From Tigriopus japonicus (taxonomy: Eukaryota > Arthropoda > Copepoda > Harpacticoida > Harpacticidae), in NCBI GenBank assembly GCA_010645155.1, contig CM021321.1:8643339-8707338 (forward strand): DNA of 64,000 bases, written 5' to 3'. The notes under the pieces were generated by a model. The model ran no database searches. It was given only the letters and a program-made list of their open reading frames with translations, and had not been told where the DNA came from. How positions within the stretch are numbered: the first letter of the stretch is position 1; every line of letters begins with the position of its first letter. The translations under genes were made by a program, and so were the position numbers. This document shows, piece after piece, positions 9,710-20,089 of the stretch.

Positions 9710-12337
9710 ATGGTAACCACATGTGCGGTCCCGTTTTGCACAAATCGTGCTACCCTCAAATTTCCTCGTAATCGAGCTGCACTTAAGGCGTGGTGCGTGG
9801 CAATCAGACGATGCCACGTAGTACGGAAATCGTTATGGAAGCCAAATAAATATCACAGAATTTGTCGGCCCCATTTCAAGACAACGGATTTCGTTTTATC
9901 AAAGCGATATCGATCAGGACTGACTGATGATAGGCAATGGAATCGACTCAAAGAAAGATGGTGCAATACCATCAATATTTCCTTTCCCTAAAGGTTACGA
10001 CAACGCAATTACTGTTCGTTCAGCTGAGACATCTCTTAAATGTGGCCAAGTCCCAAACAACTCCATAACAGATGTCCTTGCCGAAAAGTCTCATGATTGC
10101 GCGATGTTAAATAATGACGGGTTATACCACAAAAAGACTCTCGTTTCGGATGATGATCCCCTGGTTCACAAAGTTGAAACCAAGAAAATGACACGTATTT
10201 ATGCAAAGGTTGATAGTTCCTCCAAGTCTCATGAGGTCGACGAACAGAAGAAATATTATGATGCTCTATTTGTCCCAAACAAGGTTTTGGATCTAAAGAG
10301 AGGCCCAATGACAGTGGGCACTGGATTTGAAGAGTACCTATCTCGTGACTTGGACACGACACTGATGATTCCTGAATTGAATGAAACCAAGTATGCTCCT
10401 AACTTTACTAATGTCCTACCCACGTACGGAAAGCTGGATCTAGCCTACGGGACCTATGAGAATGGTGAACTCATCAAATCTAGAAATCGTGATTACGGCC
10501 CCAAAAGGCCTCTCGATTTAAACAATACGTCGCTAATTGATGATGACAGAATTGAGGAAAGCACATCATCTCTTTCCTTAGACACAGCCCCAAAGATTAT
10601 CAAATTAAAGAGATCTCAAAGACAAAGTTTCACTAATGTTCCACCAAAGTGCGGAAAGGTGTATCCAGCCTCCAACCCTCTTGAGTTTGACAATCGCAAG
10701 AAATTTTGTTATCTTGGAAATGACTCTAACAAGGGGATTGATTTCCAAAGTATGCCGATGGTTGATGGTAATAAAAATGAAGATGAACCTTCATATCTCG
10801 ACTTAAACAATCCCACGATAATTTTAACTAACCAAGCTCGATATTTGGTATCACAGTCGGTTGAGATACGCAGTTTTGCTTTCAACTCCAACAGCCCTTT
10901 TGAAGTAGGCTACGGGCTGAGGAACAATAGCCCAACACCTAAAGTATTTGGACCAAATTCTGAATCTTGTATATCCGTTGAGAGATTTCGACTTATTCCA
11001 GATGGAATGCGATACTACACAGGATTTCAGAATTACGAACATTTTTGGTATTCTTTTTGCTGCTTGGGTCCTGCTGCCCATGATCTAGAATTCAAATCTC
11101 CACTCTCTCCTGAAAATGAATACTTTCTGACGTTAATCAAATTGAGGAAAGCCAGTGAAAATCAATAACTTGGAAATATGTTCAATATATCACGAGTTCA
11201 AGTGGGAAAGATTTTCCGAACCTGGATCTTATTTATGTTTTGTTTGTTTGTTTGTTGAGAGCCGGTTAGCAGATTAGAGCTGCCAGCCGTTAAAGGGTGT
11301 CCCAATTAAGAGATAATCCCGCTCCTTCCAGTCATTTTTTACTGTTGCCCCCGAAAGTCAAGCATCTCCCATATGATAGATCCCTTGAGGAATCCGAGGA
11401 GCTGCTTAAGTGACCACTCGGGCATATGTGGCAAAGTCGGATGTTGGAAACTAGCCCAACGCCTAGTTATTAAACCTGGGCATTCACTTATTAAATGCCA
11501 GGGAGTTTCGTCTTCCTCGTTGCACAGTCGGCAACTCGGATCCTTTTCGTCGTCTTGAATGTGTCTATGTCTTTTTAAATGGCAATGTCCCGTTATAAAT
11601 TGTATGATTTTGCCTAGTTCTGGCCTAGGGATTGTTCCTAAAGCATTAGTAATTTTTTTGAATTTGGTTTGGGGAATAAACATTTTGGTTTGCCTGCATG
11701 AATGATCTTATTTATGTATCTCCAGTTGAAAGAATTAGATTTGTGGATTCCCAAAGAAACGATTCAAGAGCACATGCCCAAAGGTTTCAAGAAACAGTTT
11801 CCAAACACAAGAGTCATCTTAGATGCCACAGAAATTCCCATTGAAAAACCTCAAAATACTAAGATTCAGAGCAGCACGTGGTCCTCCTACAAAAATAGGA
11901 ATACCTTGAAAACGATGGTGGGAATTTCTCCATCAGGGTGCATAACGTACGTTTCTCCGCTGTATGGAGGTGCTACAAGTGACCGTCAAATTATGGAACG
12001 ATCAACACTTCTATTACAAAATATGATGAATGACAATGACAGCATTATGGCGGACCGTGGAATAATGGTACAAGACCTGTTTGCCCATCAGAATGTTCAG
12101 GTTAATACCCTTACAATGTTAAAAGGAAAAAACCAGTTGGACGCACATAGTGTTATTAAAGATCGACGTTGTTCTTCGAAAAGAGTCCACGTGGAACGCT
12201 TGATTGGCCTGGCGAAAAAAAACAGAATACTCTCGAAACCACTCTCCCATGATCTGTTGAAATATGCCGATGAAATCGTGTTTGTTTGTTTTGTGTTGTG
12301 TAATTTCAAACCCAATCTTGTGGGGGAAAATGCATAA
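9710..12337 (+). pseudogene. THAP-DDE transposase of the ISL2EU-like element
   Basis: DNA-binding and strand-transfer enzyme of the transposon. Starts at ATG 9710. Residues 1-60 form a THAP zinc finger: C-x4-C (TCAVPFCTN), FPRNRAALKAW, then CRPHF with the CxxH pair. A 1-base frameshift near 9950 joins it to 9927-11168, a long less conserved region ending in TGFQNYEHFW and SPENEYFLTLIKLR, the usual helix-turn-helix lead-in. A TAA stop lies at 11166-11168. The frame then continues (NISRVQVGKIFRTWI), is split by a LINE insertion at 11239-11703, and resumes to 12337 with the DDE_Tnp_4-type catalytic triad: ILDATEIP (D), MADRGI (D) and VHVERL (E). The catalytic residues are intact, but the frameshift, stop and insertion make it a pseudogene. 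Confidence 0.85.
11239..11703 (-). mobile_element. 5'-truncated LINE insertion (third LINE family)
   Basis: Flanked by a perfect 14-bp duplication GATCTTATTTATGT (11225-11238 and 11704-11717). On the minus strand it encodes the C-terminal end of a LINE polymerase protein (11683-11339) with a zinc-knuckle motif C-x2-C-x8-H-x4-C (CRLCNEEDETPWHLISEC), as found in I/R1/Jockey-like LINEs. It ends in a CAAA-repeat tail (11239-11258 read in reverse). The insertion splits the transposase exon. Confidence 0.88.
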
Positions 12338-12697
12338 ATTATTTATTATCACTTCCATTCACATTTTAGAAATTCATTAGAAAATGTAGATAAGGCAACG
12401 GCTACGTATTTGAAAGGGCAAAGGCAGCCTCTTCTCGTAAGAAGCCTTCGTAAAACTCAATGAGACGTGGGAGCATGACCTTCTCAAACAATGTTTCGTC
12501 TTTTACGATGATCTCGACATGACAGTCGACATGAGTGAACACGATGAAGTAGGCATGATTTGCTTTGGCAATGTTAATCTGGCCTTGAACTTGATAGTAA
12601 TATGCATGAGATAATTTGAAGCAAGTGTTCCCATCACGCTTTTCGAGATAAGGGAAGGTTGTGCTGACGTCAACTTTCTGATTCCTTCCTTCGTAAG

Positions 12698-13400
12698 TAG
12701 GGCTGACGATTTTCTCGAACATTTCAATTCTCGAGAATGAGAATTTCTCGAGAATTCGAGAAAAATTCTCGAGAATTCTCGAGAATTTGAGAAAAAGTGA
12801 AAATAGTGAAAAATATGTACATTCAAAGCTTCCAAAGAACTTGAAATTGTTTTTTTTTTTTTTTAAGTTTATACCAAAATCAATATGAACATGAGTGTGA
12901 AAAACAATGATTGGACCTCACGGGCAATAATATCTGAAATTTCATTTCTGACATTTCTGAAACGTTCTACTGACATTGTTAAAACTTCGGACATTTTCGC
13001 ATTTTTGGTCAGCTGTAATTTTCAAAACCGGGGTTTCTTGTACACACCACCACAGCCATTAGAATCTCGAAAAAAATCAGACACAGAATCTTGCCTCGAA
13101 TCTGGACAGAGAAGATTTTGTTTGGGCTGGTTCACGAGTTATTTTCTTCTTCGAATGTACCATAAAGATGTTTATAAAGTTTCAAACATTGCTCATGGCT
13201 CCTATTGTTCTTTTACTTGAAACTTTTGTTTTGAATGAAACAGTTTTGCCATCAATTCCAAAATATAACCTAGAGTAATCTAATAAAAAATTCTCGAAAA
13301 TTCTCGAGAATTCGGAAAAATTCTCGAGAATTTTCGATCCTCGATTTTTTCGAGAAATTCTCGAGAATTCTCGAGCGAGAATTCTCGAGAATCAGCCCTA
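12698..13400. mobile_element. hAT-type non-autonomous element rich in TTCTCGAGAA palindromes
   Basis: Ends are TAGGGCTGACG and, inverted, GATTCTCGAGAATCAGCCCTA. A perfect 8-bp duplication TTCGTAAG flanks it (12690-12697 and 13401-13408). Both subterminal zones consist of repeated TTCTCGAGAATTC-like palindromes (12720-12800 and 13290-13392), with no coding region between. It sits inside the YqaJ exon immediately after the KCPYE codons, and the nuclease frame continues on the other side. Confidence 0.92.
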
Positions 13401-13861
13401 TTCGTAAGGACATTTGATCTCAATGACCGCGTTTTCCTCTGTGATAAACCCGTCAGGAGAGGCTCCAAGGAATGGAAAATCGTGGTCAATATAAAAACCG
13501 CATCGTTGAACCTTCTTTTTGAATCTAAATGCAAACTCCCTGCAAACAAGATCTTCAAAGATAATTCCATGATTGGTCGCTTGACACGATAAAACAGTTG
13601 GGTTGATCATAGATTTACAAAGCGCAGAAAAGTTTTTCCTTTCGGTACTGGTCATGATTTCCCCAAATCGTGATGCTGTTATTCGAAATTTTCTTTCCTG
13701 AAACCACTTCTGATTGGTGGATTGGGATCTGGTGGCCAACTCGATGTTCTTCACCTCTTCTGACGTTACCTAAATAAAGAGCAGAGGATGATATCTCAAC
13801 GAAAATAATACTTTTGATTGGACACTGTCACTCATTACTCCACGCTACTATCAGATGTGAT

Positions 13862-15388
13862 CAGGGTGGGCATTTGACTTTTGGACATTTTGTCCACCCC
13901 TGTCCAAAAGGTGTCCAAAAGTGTCCAAAAATAAGGCTGTCCAAAAATAGGAGTGTCCAAAAGTGTCCAAAAATAGTAATTCGAAAAATAATGGTTAAAA
14001 ATATTTTTAGAATAACATTCTACCAACTTTCTCTCCAAAATAAACGTCACTTGACGAAATCTAAGCAAGAATAAGTCAATTCAGCATAAGAAACTTACAC
14101 TTAATACATTAAATGAGCCAATAACTTGAAGGCCAAACTAGACATTTGAACTTTCCACTCTTTTCATTTGACCACCGAGCATCGTCCAAAATGTGGGAAA
14201 GAATGATCGACTGAAGGAATGAACGAACAAAGGAATGTGAGACTGGGACTACTAATAACACGCTCACACCACACTTCATGTTAAACACAGTATGCGAGTA
14301 CATTTTAAAGCTAATTGTGTCTTGATTTGTGACAAGAGAAGGTTACTTAGTATTTTGATTTATATTCCAAAGTTTATCATTGTTGCAAGTGTTTCCCATC
14401 CAAGAGGAAAGAAGTCTTTTGATCTGACTGTCCAAAAAATGTTAACTATAATATTAAAAGAAATTTGTACAAATCAGACGAAAAACCAGTTACACTACAT
14501 AAGTAATTGAATTCTAAAGAATGCATGGTTGTGTACTTAAACAAAAATAGTTCTATTAATGGGAACATTGCTTGGAGAAATAAACTTTGCCATGATAACT
14601 TGTTAAAAAAATAAATGTTTTGTTTATACAATATGGTAAAATGTGTGTAACCGTTCAAAATGTTTCAAGTTTTACATTTTATTTCCTCATCTGTAAACAA
14701 GAGTTTTTTTTTTATAGTAAAACAACACTGCTTTAATTCTTTGGCAAAAGCATTATAATACCCACATTGCAATCTGATATCAGTTTGAGTGTGCTTTATT
14801 ATAGTTAACATTTTTTGGACAGTCAGGTCAAAAGACTTCTTGCCTCTTGGATGGGAAACAATTGCAACAATGATAAACTTTGGAATATAAATCAAAATAC
14901 TAAGTAACCTTCTCTTGTCACAAATCAAGACACAATTAGCTTTAAAATGTACTCGCATACTATGTTTAACATGAAGTGTGGTGTGAGCGTGTTATTAGTA
15001 GTCCCAGTCTCACATTCCTTTGTTCGTTCATTCCTTCAGTCGATCATTCTTTCCCACATTTTGGACGATGCTCGGTGGTCAAATGAAAAGAGTGGAAAGG
15101 TCAAATGTCCAGTTTGGCCTTCAAGTTATTGGCTCATTTAATGTATTAAGTGTAAGTTTCTTATGCTGAATTGACTTATTCTTGCTTAGATTTCGTCAAG
15201 TGACGTTTATTTTGGAGAGAAAGTTTGTAGAATGTTATTCTAAAAATGTTTGTAACCATTATTTTTCGAATTACTATTTTTGGACACTTTTGGACACTCC
15301 TATTTTTGGACAGCCTTATTTTTGGACACTTTTGGACACCTTTTGGACAGGGGTGGACAAAATGTCCAAAAATCAAATGCCCACCCTG
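13862..15388. mobile_element. Foldback-type element with 591-bp inverted arms
   Basis: Left arm 13862-14452 and right arm 14798-15388 are near-perfect reverse complements around a spacer of about 345 bp. The tips read CAGGGTGGGCATTTGA, a CAGGG start common in hAT elements. The outer 120 bp of each arm repeats TGTCCAAAA words. The flanking octamers GATGTGAT and TATGAGCA match poorly, so the target duplication is decayed or absent. It lies in the intron upstream of the YqaJ exon. It has no transposase of its own. Confidence 0.85.
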
Positions 15389-15584
15389 TATGAGCAAGTT
15401 GAATTTTAAAAGTTTATTTTGTATACATATAATTTTGTAGTCAGTTGCTTTCGGTTTCGGTTAAGCCCTCTTTTGGTTTCGGTTCAGAGCCCTTTCGGTC
15501 CATCACTAAAATAAACTAAGGTACCGCAATAACACAGCCATATCAATATTTCATTAGAAAGCACGATCCATTTATTAAATGAAT

Positions 15585-15715
15585 GGGAGGAGACGTGGTG
15601 TTCTGTGTCCTCTGGTGAGAAAGGCCTCTAGTTCTATTCTCTTCCCTGACCATTGTCAAGGAAACTTTAACCCGCTTATTCCCACCCAGACGTAGAACCA
15701 ATCTTATCATCTATA
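15585..15715 (+). repeat. SINE family S1, diverged partial copy
   Basis: Starts GGGAGGAGACGTGGTGTTC and contains GTCAAGGAAACTTTAACCCGC and CCCAGACGTAGAACCAATC, matching head and body of the SINE at 7983-8222. Box B is degraded and the shared tail is not seen. Confidence 0.65.
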
Positions 15716-17269
15716 TTTTATAGCTCATAGCTGTTTCGCTCATTCTTCTTTAGTAAAAGAAACATATGATACTTTGATCTCCTCAAAACAAATTTTTTTA
15801 TGAAGGTATTTATTTACTTTTTTATTTTGAGGACTAAAGAAACGAAAAGAACGAAGAATGAGTTACCTTATTTGCATTTTCAATCTATTGCTCAGTGAAG
15901 GGAAGGGACAAAGAGGCGCGATCTTTCACTGCAGCCGCTAAATTTGCTTTGGGTAAAGCGCGACGATTTGCAATGTCGAGTCCACTCTGCTGGCAATACT
16001 GAATTGTCAGGTTATTAACTTCTGATTGATAACATGGGCGATTTCGGTACTTGGCCGGTCGGGGATCGACAAGTGGGTTCTTCCTGATGTTGGCATTGGC
16101 CAGTCTGACGGGGCTTCCTGCATGCAACCATGAAATACTTGTCATTAAAAAAAACTATTTAAGAAATGCAAACAAATATTTGACTAATACTTCAGAAAGA
16201 AAATCGGTCTAAGGCAATATTAAACTGAAATACTTAAAAATCAAATTCTTGCTTTTTCAAAAACAAATACCATTCTTTAACGCGGCGATTTCACGCCCCT
16301 CGGGTCCTTATGATTTAAGGATGCGACCTTCGTGAAATGCTTACCTGTGTGAGACCTTTTAGGTCTGTGAAAGCCATGAAGCTCGTCTGTACACGATTTT
16401 TGGATGGTCAACTCCCCAAGGTTAGCGAATTTGGCAATGGCCACCAACACCGAGGCCACATGTTTGCAAGTAGCGTGGACACCCGCCCCAGCTTTGCACT
16501 CGCAATTCGAATTAAGAATCTCACCCGATTTTCTAATCTTGAATGTGTACGACATTCGTTTCCTCATCGTGGCTTCAACCATCCCACTGAAGAAAACGCT
16601 TTCAGTGCTTGATGCAAAAGACACTGCCATGATGGACTCGGTAATCTTTTGTCCTTGGAGATTGGCCTTAAGATCCATGTTCGGTGCCCGATCACTTCTT
16701 TGCCGGAACACGACGTACTCTTGAATTCTCTCACGAGTCAATGAAGGCATGGAATCCTTATCGGCGAGGGTGATGGTTTTGAAGCCAGCACTGGGCCAAT
16801 CCGGCATTGGTAAACAGGGGGGAATAATCAAGGACGGTCCTCGAAAGTCATTGCTCTGTCATAGAACTCCAATCGATCCACCAATTCTTTTTTAGGCCCC
16901 GTGGTCCGCCCTCCTCTTCTTCGCAATTCATTTCGAAGGTCCTCCACGGACAATAAACCATATTTCACCATTTTGCGTGAGTTAAAACTAATCAGGTGGG
17001 GGTGTTTCCCCCCGTGACCAAAGTGTACCTTTTCTAAAAAATTCTTTGACACCATGTTATTTACATTATCACCAAACAACAACCACGACACAATCTAGTC
17101 TTTAAGGGCGCCAAAGTAGGAATGGACCCTGGATAACGTATTTGCTCGAACTGGTGCAGTGCTATTTTTTCACATATCATATCCAAAGTTCAAACATTTG
17201 TATTCACAAAGATTTCCTCACCCTGAAATAACTTTGTTTATGAGAAAATTTTAGTATGTGATAGACCAA

Positions 17270-17620
17270 AACGCCCTCACCCTACGAACGCAAAATGTCC
17301 AGAAATACCCAGCACAACCTCGGGGCGCAAAAACTTGACGTGAATCTATTCAAATTTGGAACGATATACTTAACAAGAGAGGAGTTGAAATTACGCCGGA
17401 TATCTCAAAGTACAAGTAGCATTCGGTTTTCATGCAAAAATGCAAGCATTTTCAAAGTTACAGACGCCGAAACTTGATAGAATTTCGCGGTCCAATTCAA
17501 CTTTCAACCTCCCAAGGTGACGCGCCATCTAACGTCAGGTAATCGAACTAATTGGCATGACGTCATCTAATTCAGCTGTGGAAACCAAGAAACGTAAACA
17601 AGCTCTACACGATTCATTGC
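17270..17620 (-). repeat. Right terminal inverted repeat of the ISL2EU-like element
   Basis: Reverse complement of 8821-9171. The outer end is CTCTACACGATTCATTGC at 17603-17620. Confidence 0.85.
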
Positions 17621-17639
17621 GATAATACCAAAAAGGGAA

Positions 17640-17815
17640 AATATGCCTTCAAGCTCTGTTGCTATGCCCTTTTAACTCTCAGCTGCTCGTGGGATTTTGT
17701 AAATAAGTGGGGTTTAAGCTTACCAATAGTGCTTCTTGGATGGGTGACTTATTTGGCCAAGCAAGGCTCAGCCCTCCGACCCCAACTCTCAACAATCCAA
17801 AAAATTGATTGGGCT
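17640..17815 (+). repeat. SINE with 5S-rRNA-like motif and S1-type tail
   Basis: Contains CTTGGATGGGTGAC, a 14-base match to the internal promoter element of 5S rRNA, followed by CAAGGCTCAGCCCTCCGACC and AACAATCCAAAAAA. The latter part matches the tail of the tRNA-type SINE at 7983-8222. The rest of the 5S-like head is strongly diverged, so the 5S origin is a suggestion. Confidence 0.45.
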
Positions 17816-18259
17816 GCCTTGAGGCCTTGTGATAATAGTTAGCACTTTCAAAGTTTTAGACGGAAAACAACCCTTATTCTATTGACACAAGTCACCTGTC
17901 TTTAAAATTTTGCTGTAAAATATTTTGGTCCAAAATATTTTTTTGTTGGGGACCTTTGGTGGATGAATGACACAAAACAAAACTTCAATATGCACTCTTG
18001 ATCCTCAATATATGTCCCTGCAAAGTCATTCATTAAGTATTTTTCATATTGAGATCACAATGGGAAAACTTTAATGTCCTAACACTTGTAATGCAGTGAA
18101 TATTGTTTACCATATTGCAAACATTTTTTTTTTAAATAGCATCTCTTGCTCATAAAAACAAAACAAAAATTATCCGAAGTCTGCCTGTTCCTGGTTGGCA
18201 TAGCCAAATAAACTGAATTAATTTGAGTCCAAAGTAACCAATGTCATTGTTTTTCTTAC
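17816..18259. other. Nothing recognised
   Basis: AT-rich stretch with no repeat or coding signal that I can support. Confidence 0.4.
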
Positions 18260-18489
18260 CATTTTAGGAGCTTCCTTGAATCCAGAATAAGTGTCAAAGA
18301 AGTCAAACTTGAACATATTGTCGCATTTGAAAGGTTTTCGAACAATGTCATACCATCCTTTGCCAATTATCTCCGTTTTAGATTGTTCAGTAACACAAAT
18401 CCGTCCACATTTCAACTTAACTTTTTGTAAGCTTTCATGCAAAGATTGCAGTATCTGTTGCTCATCAATAGATGACATATTAGACCCCA
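18260..18489 (-). CDS. Candidate internal exon, unknown protein
   Basis: A minus-strand open stretch framed by a good acceptor (TGTACTTTCAG before TGGGGTCTAATATG, at 18490) and a good donor (AAAATG followed by GTAAGAAAAA, at 18259). It would encode about 76 residues, including ILQSLHESLQKVKLKCGRIC, IIGKGWYDIVRKPFKC and FDFFDTYSGFKEAPKM. I do not recognise the family and see no neighbouring exons nearby. It could be part of a host gene with long introns, a gene relic or chance. Confidence 0.3.
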
Positions 18490-19019
18490 CTGAAAGTACA
18501 AGAACTTTGAAATCATCTAAATGGAAATCACATGGGAAAATTCATTGTGTTAAGAAACGGTGTTCCATTCAAGCAGCCTAGGTTACTTGCCTAACAATGA
18601 AAACATACTGTATGTACATTTCTAAGATTTCTAGTATTAGGGCATTACATCGAGTTAGATATTTGTGAGTTTGAGGCTTAGTGCGTTGTCATACGAAGTG
18701 AAATGTGGGACAAAGGAAGGCACTTGTGATGGATGGCTTAGCACTGGTTTTTTGAGAGCTTTTTTTCTTTCCAGTGGGTGCCAACTTCGTAAAATCCATG
18801 GACACTTTCAAGCGGTCAACAGAAGATTTCAACTGTGCCATTTTGGGAAAGGGATTCTACTTGATCAGCATTTAGTTGCAAATATTACAGGAACTGGACC
18901 TCCTTTTGGAAAGAGACTTAAATTTATGAAAAGCTAAAAGATTTAAAAGGGCTAAATTATTTTGCTAAAGCATTCACTAGGGCAAGGTCCTGAGGAAAGC
19001 CTTAAACTCCTTCTTAAAT

Positions 19020-19640
19020 CACGTCTTGGCTTGTTCTTTCCTTACTGTTGGAGGCTCCTGGATCCACAATATTGATGCATTGGTTGCAAAACTCTGTTTA
19101 TTGTGTATAATTGGAGATGGTCGGGCTACATTACGTTGTTGTGTTGGTCAGGTGGGCATATCCGTTCTTGTGTTGGAGTGAGTATTTTGAGTGTTTCTGT
19201 CAGTAAAGGGAAATTGATTTCAAGAGCTCTTTGTATCTTGGATAGTATGTTCTTCGCTGCCAGGTGGTTTATGGAGGGTATACCCTTGCATTTTACCAAA
19301 GTCTACAGTGACACACCATCCGTGAGTTTACATCCCATCAGGAAATGCATTATTCGATTGAGTCACTTGCGGGCTTCTCATATGTTTGGATTTGTTAATC
19401 TTCACTATTCAGCTGAACCACTCCATAGATTGCAAAGGCATTTCGCAATCCAGAAAGAACGAGCCCGTGCACAACCGTTTTAAGGAAGTGTCTGGGGACA
19501 GAGGTGCCAAGTTGGCCTGAAGTGGCAAGGCACCTCTGCATGATCTTCTCAACCTCTTCAAAGTTACCTCGACACAAAAGGTCCCATCTCATTTTAATAC
19601 CCAAGATGTTTGTTCACTGATGCAGATTCGTAGATACTTT
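19020..19640 (-). mobile_element. Possible LINE polymerase remnant
   Basis: Minus-strand translation around 19604-19395 reads ILGIKMRWDLLCRGN and later LKTVVHGLVLSGLRNAFAIYG, which resembles the RT thumb region of non-LTR elements. No catalytic motif is visible. Weak call. Confidence 0.3.
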
Positions 19641-19789
19641 CTCCATGTGCTGAAATTGATGAGGATTTGAACCATGCTGAGTGGGGTTGCTTTCATTGAA
19701 ATAGAAGGTGTTTGATTTTTACGCAATAGGCAACCAGGCACTTGGGCGCCATAAACGTGAGCTTTTTTCTTATTCTAGGAAGCATTTCT

Positions 19790-19890
19790 TTTTCTAGGCC
19801 TAATTCTAACTCGATGACGTGAGCTTCTTTATCTAGGCCAAATTCCAACTCGATGACGTGAGCTTCTTTTTTAGGTCAAATTCTAACTCA
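19790..19890. repeat. Tandem repeat, unit about 54 bp
   Basis: The words TCTAGGCC, AATTCTAACTCGATGACGTG and AGCTTCTTT recur in order about two and a half times with small changes. No coding meaning is seen. Confidence 0.6.
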
Positions 19891-20089
19891 AACTGACTTT
19901 TACTTACAACAGGTGCGTTTTTATCATCTGCAAAGGAAATTATTTCGGCCTTTGTCCATTTGGTGAGGTCCAGCATGTACCGGATGCGTGGTAATTCCAG
20001 AGATGTGACTTTGAAGTGCTGTAGCTCGGAAACTACTCACAGTATCGACATGAAATTTTAATGGAGGCTGCATGAATATATTAGGAATA

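Larger units (their letters stand above)
12402..17091 (-). pseudogene. SAP-SWIM-YqaJ nuclease gene of the ISL2EU-like element
   Basis: Second gene of the transposon. Exon blocks from the start are as follows. 17091-16828 has a SAP DNA-binding motif (LSVEDLRNELRRRGGRTTGPKKELVDRL, pieces visible). 16831-16344, after a 1-base frameshift, has a SWIM zinc finger C-x-C-x10-C-x-H (CECKAGAGVHATCKH), ending at a donor after RPKRSHTG. 16119-15867 has acceptor GTTGCATGCAG and an in-frame TAG at about 15885. 13770-12402 has acceptor CTTTATTTAG and a YqaJ-type PD-(D/E)xK nuclease with the GASPDGFI and IEIKCPY motifs. This last exon is split by a hAT-type element (12698-13400). YqaJ nucleases relate to phage recombination exonucleases. 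A role in processing DNA ends during transposition is my inference. The copy is dead. Confidence 0.8.
8821..17620. mobile_element. ISL2EU-like (PIF/Harbinger superfamily) DNA transposon, 8.8 kb
   Basis: Bounded by 351-bp inverted repeats (8821-9171 and 17270-17620). It carries two convergent gene remnants: a plus-strand transposase with THAP and DDE domains, and a minus-strand SAP-SWIM-YqaJ nuclease. Their stops lie only about 65 bp apart (12337 and 12404). From memory, ISL2EU elements encode a DDE transposase plus a YqaJ nuclease and make 2-bp AT target duplications. Here the sequences AT-GAATCGTG and CACGATTC-AT near the tips fit, though the inverted match runs three bases further out on both sides. 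Without the later insertions the element would be about 5.7 kb. It is inactive: both genes carry stops, frameshifts and nested insertions. Confidence 0.8.

Noticed and set aside
10036..10362. Minus-strand 108-codon frame inside the THAP-DDE gene
   Set aside because: Shadow of the plus-strand frame, with no motif of its own.
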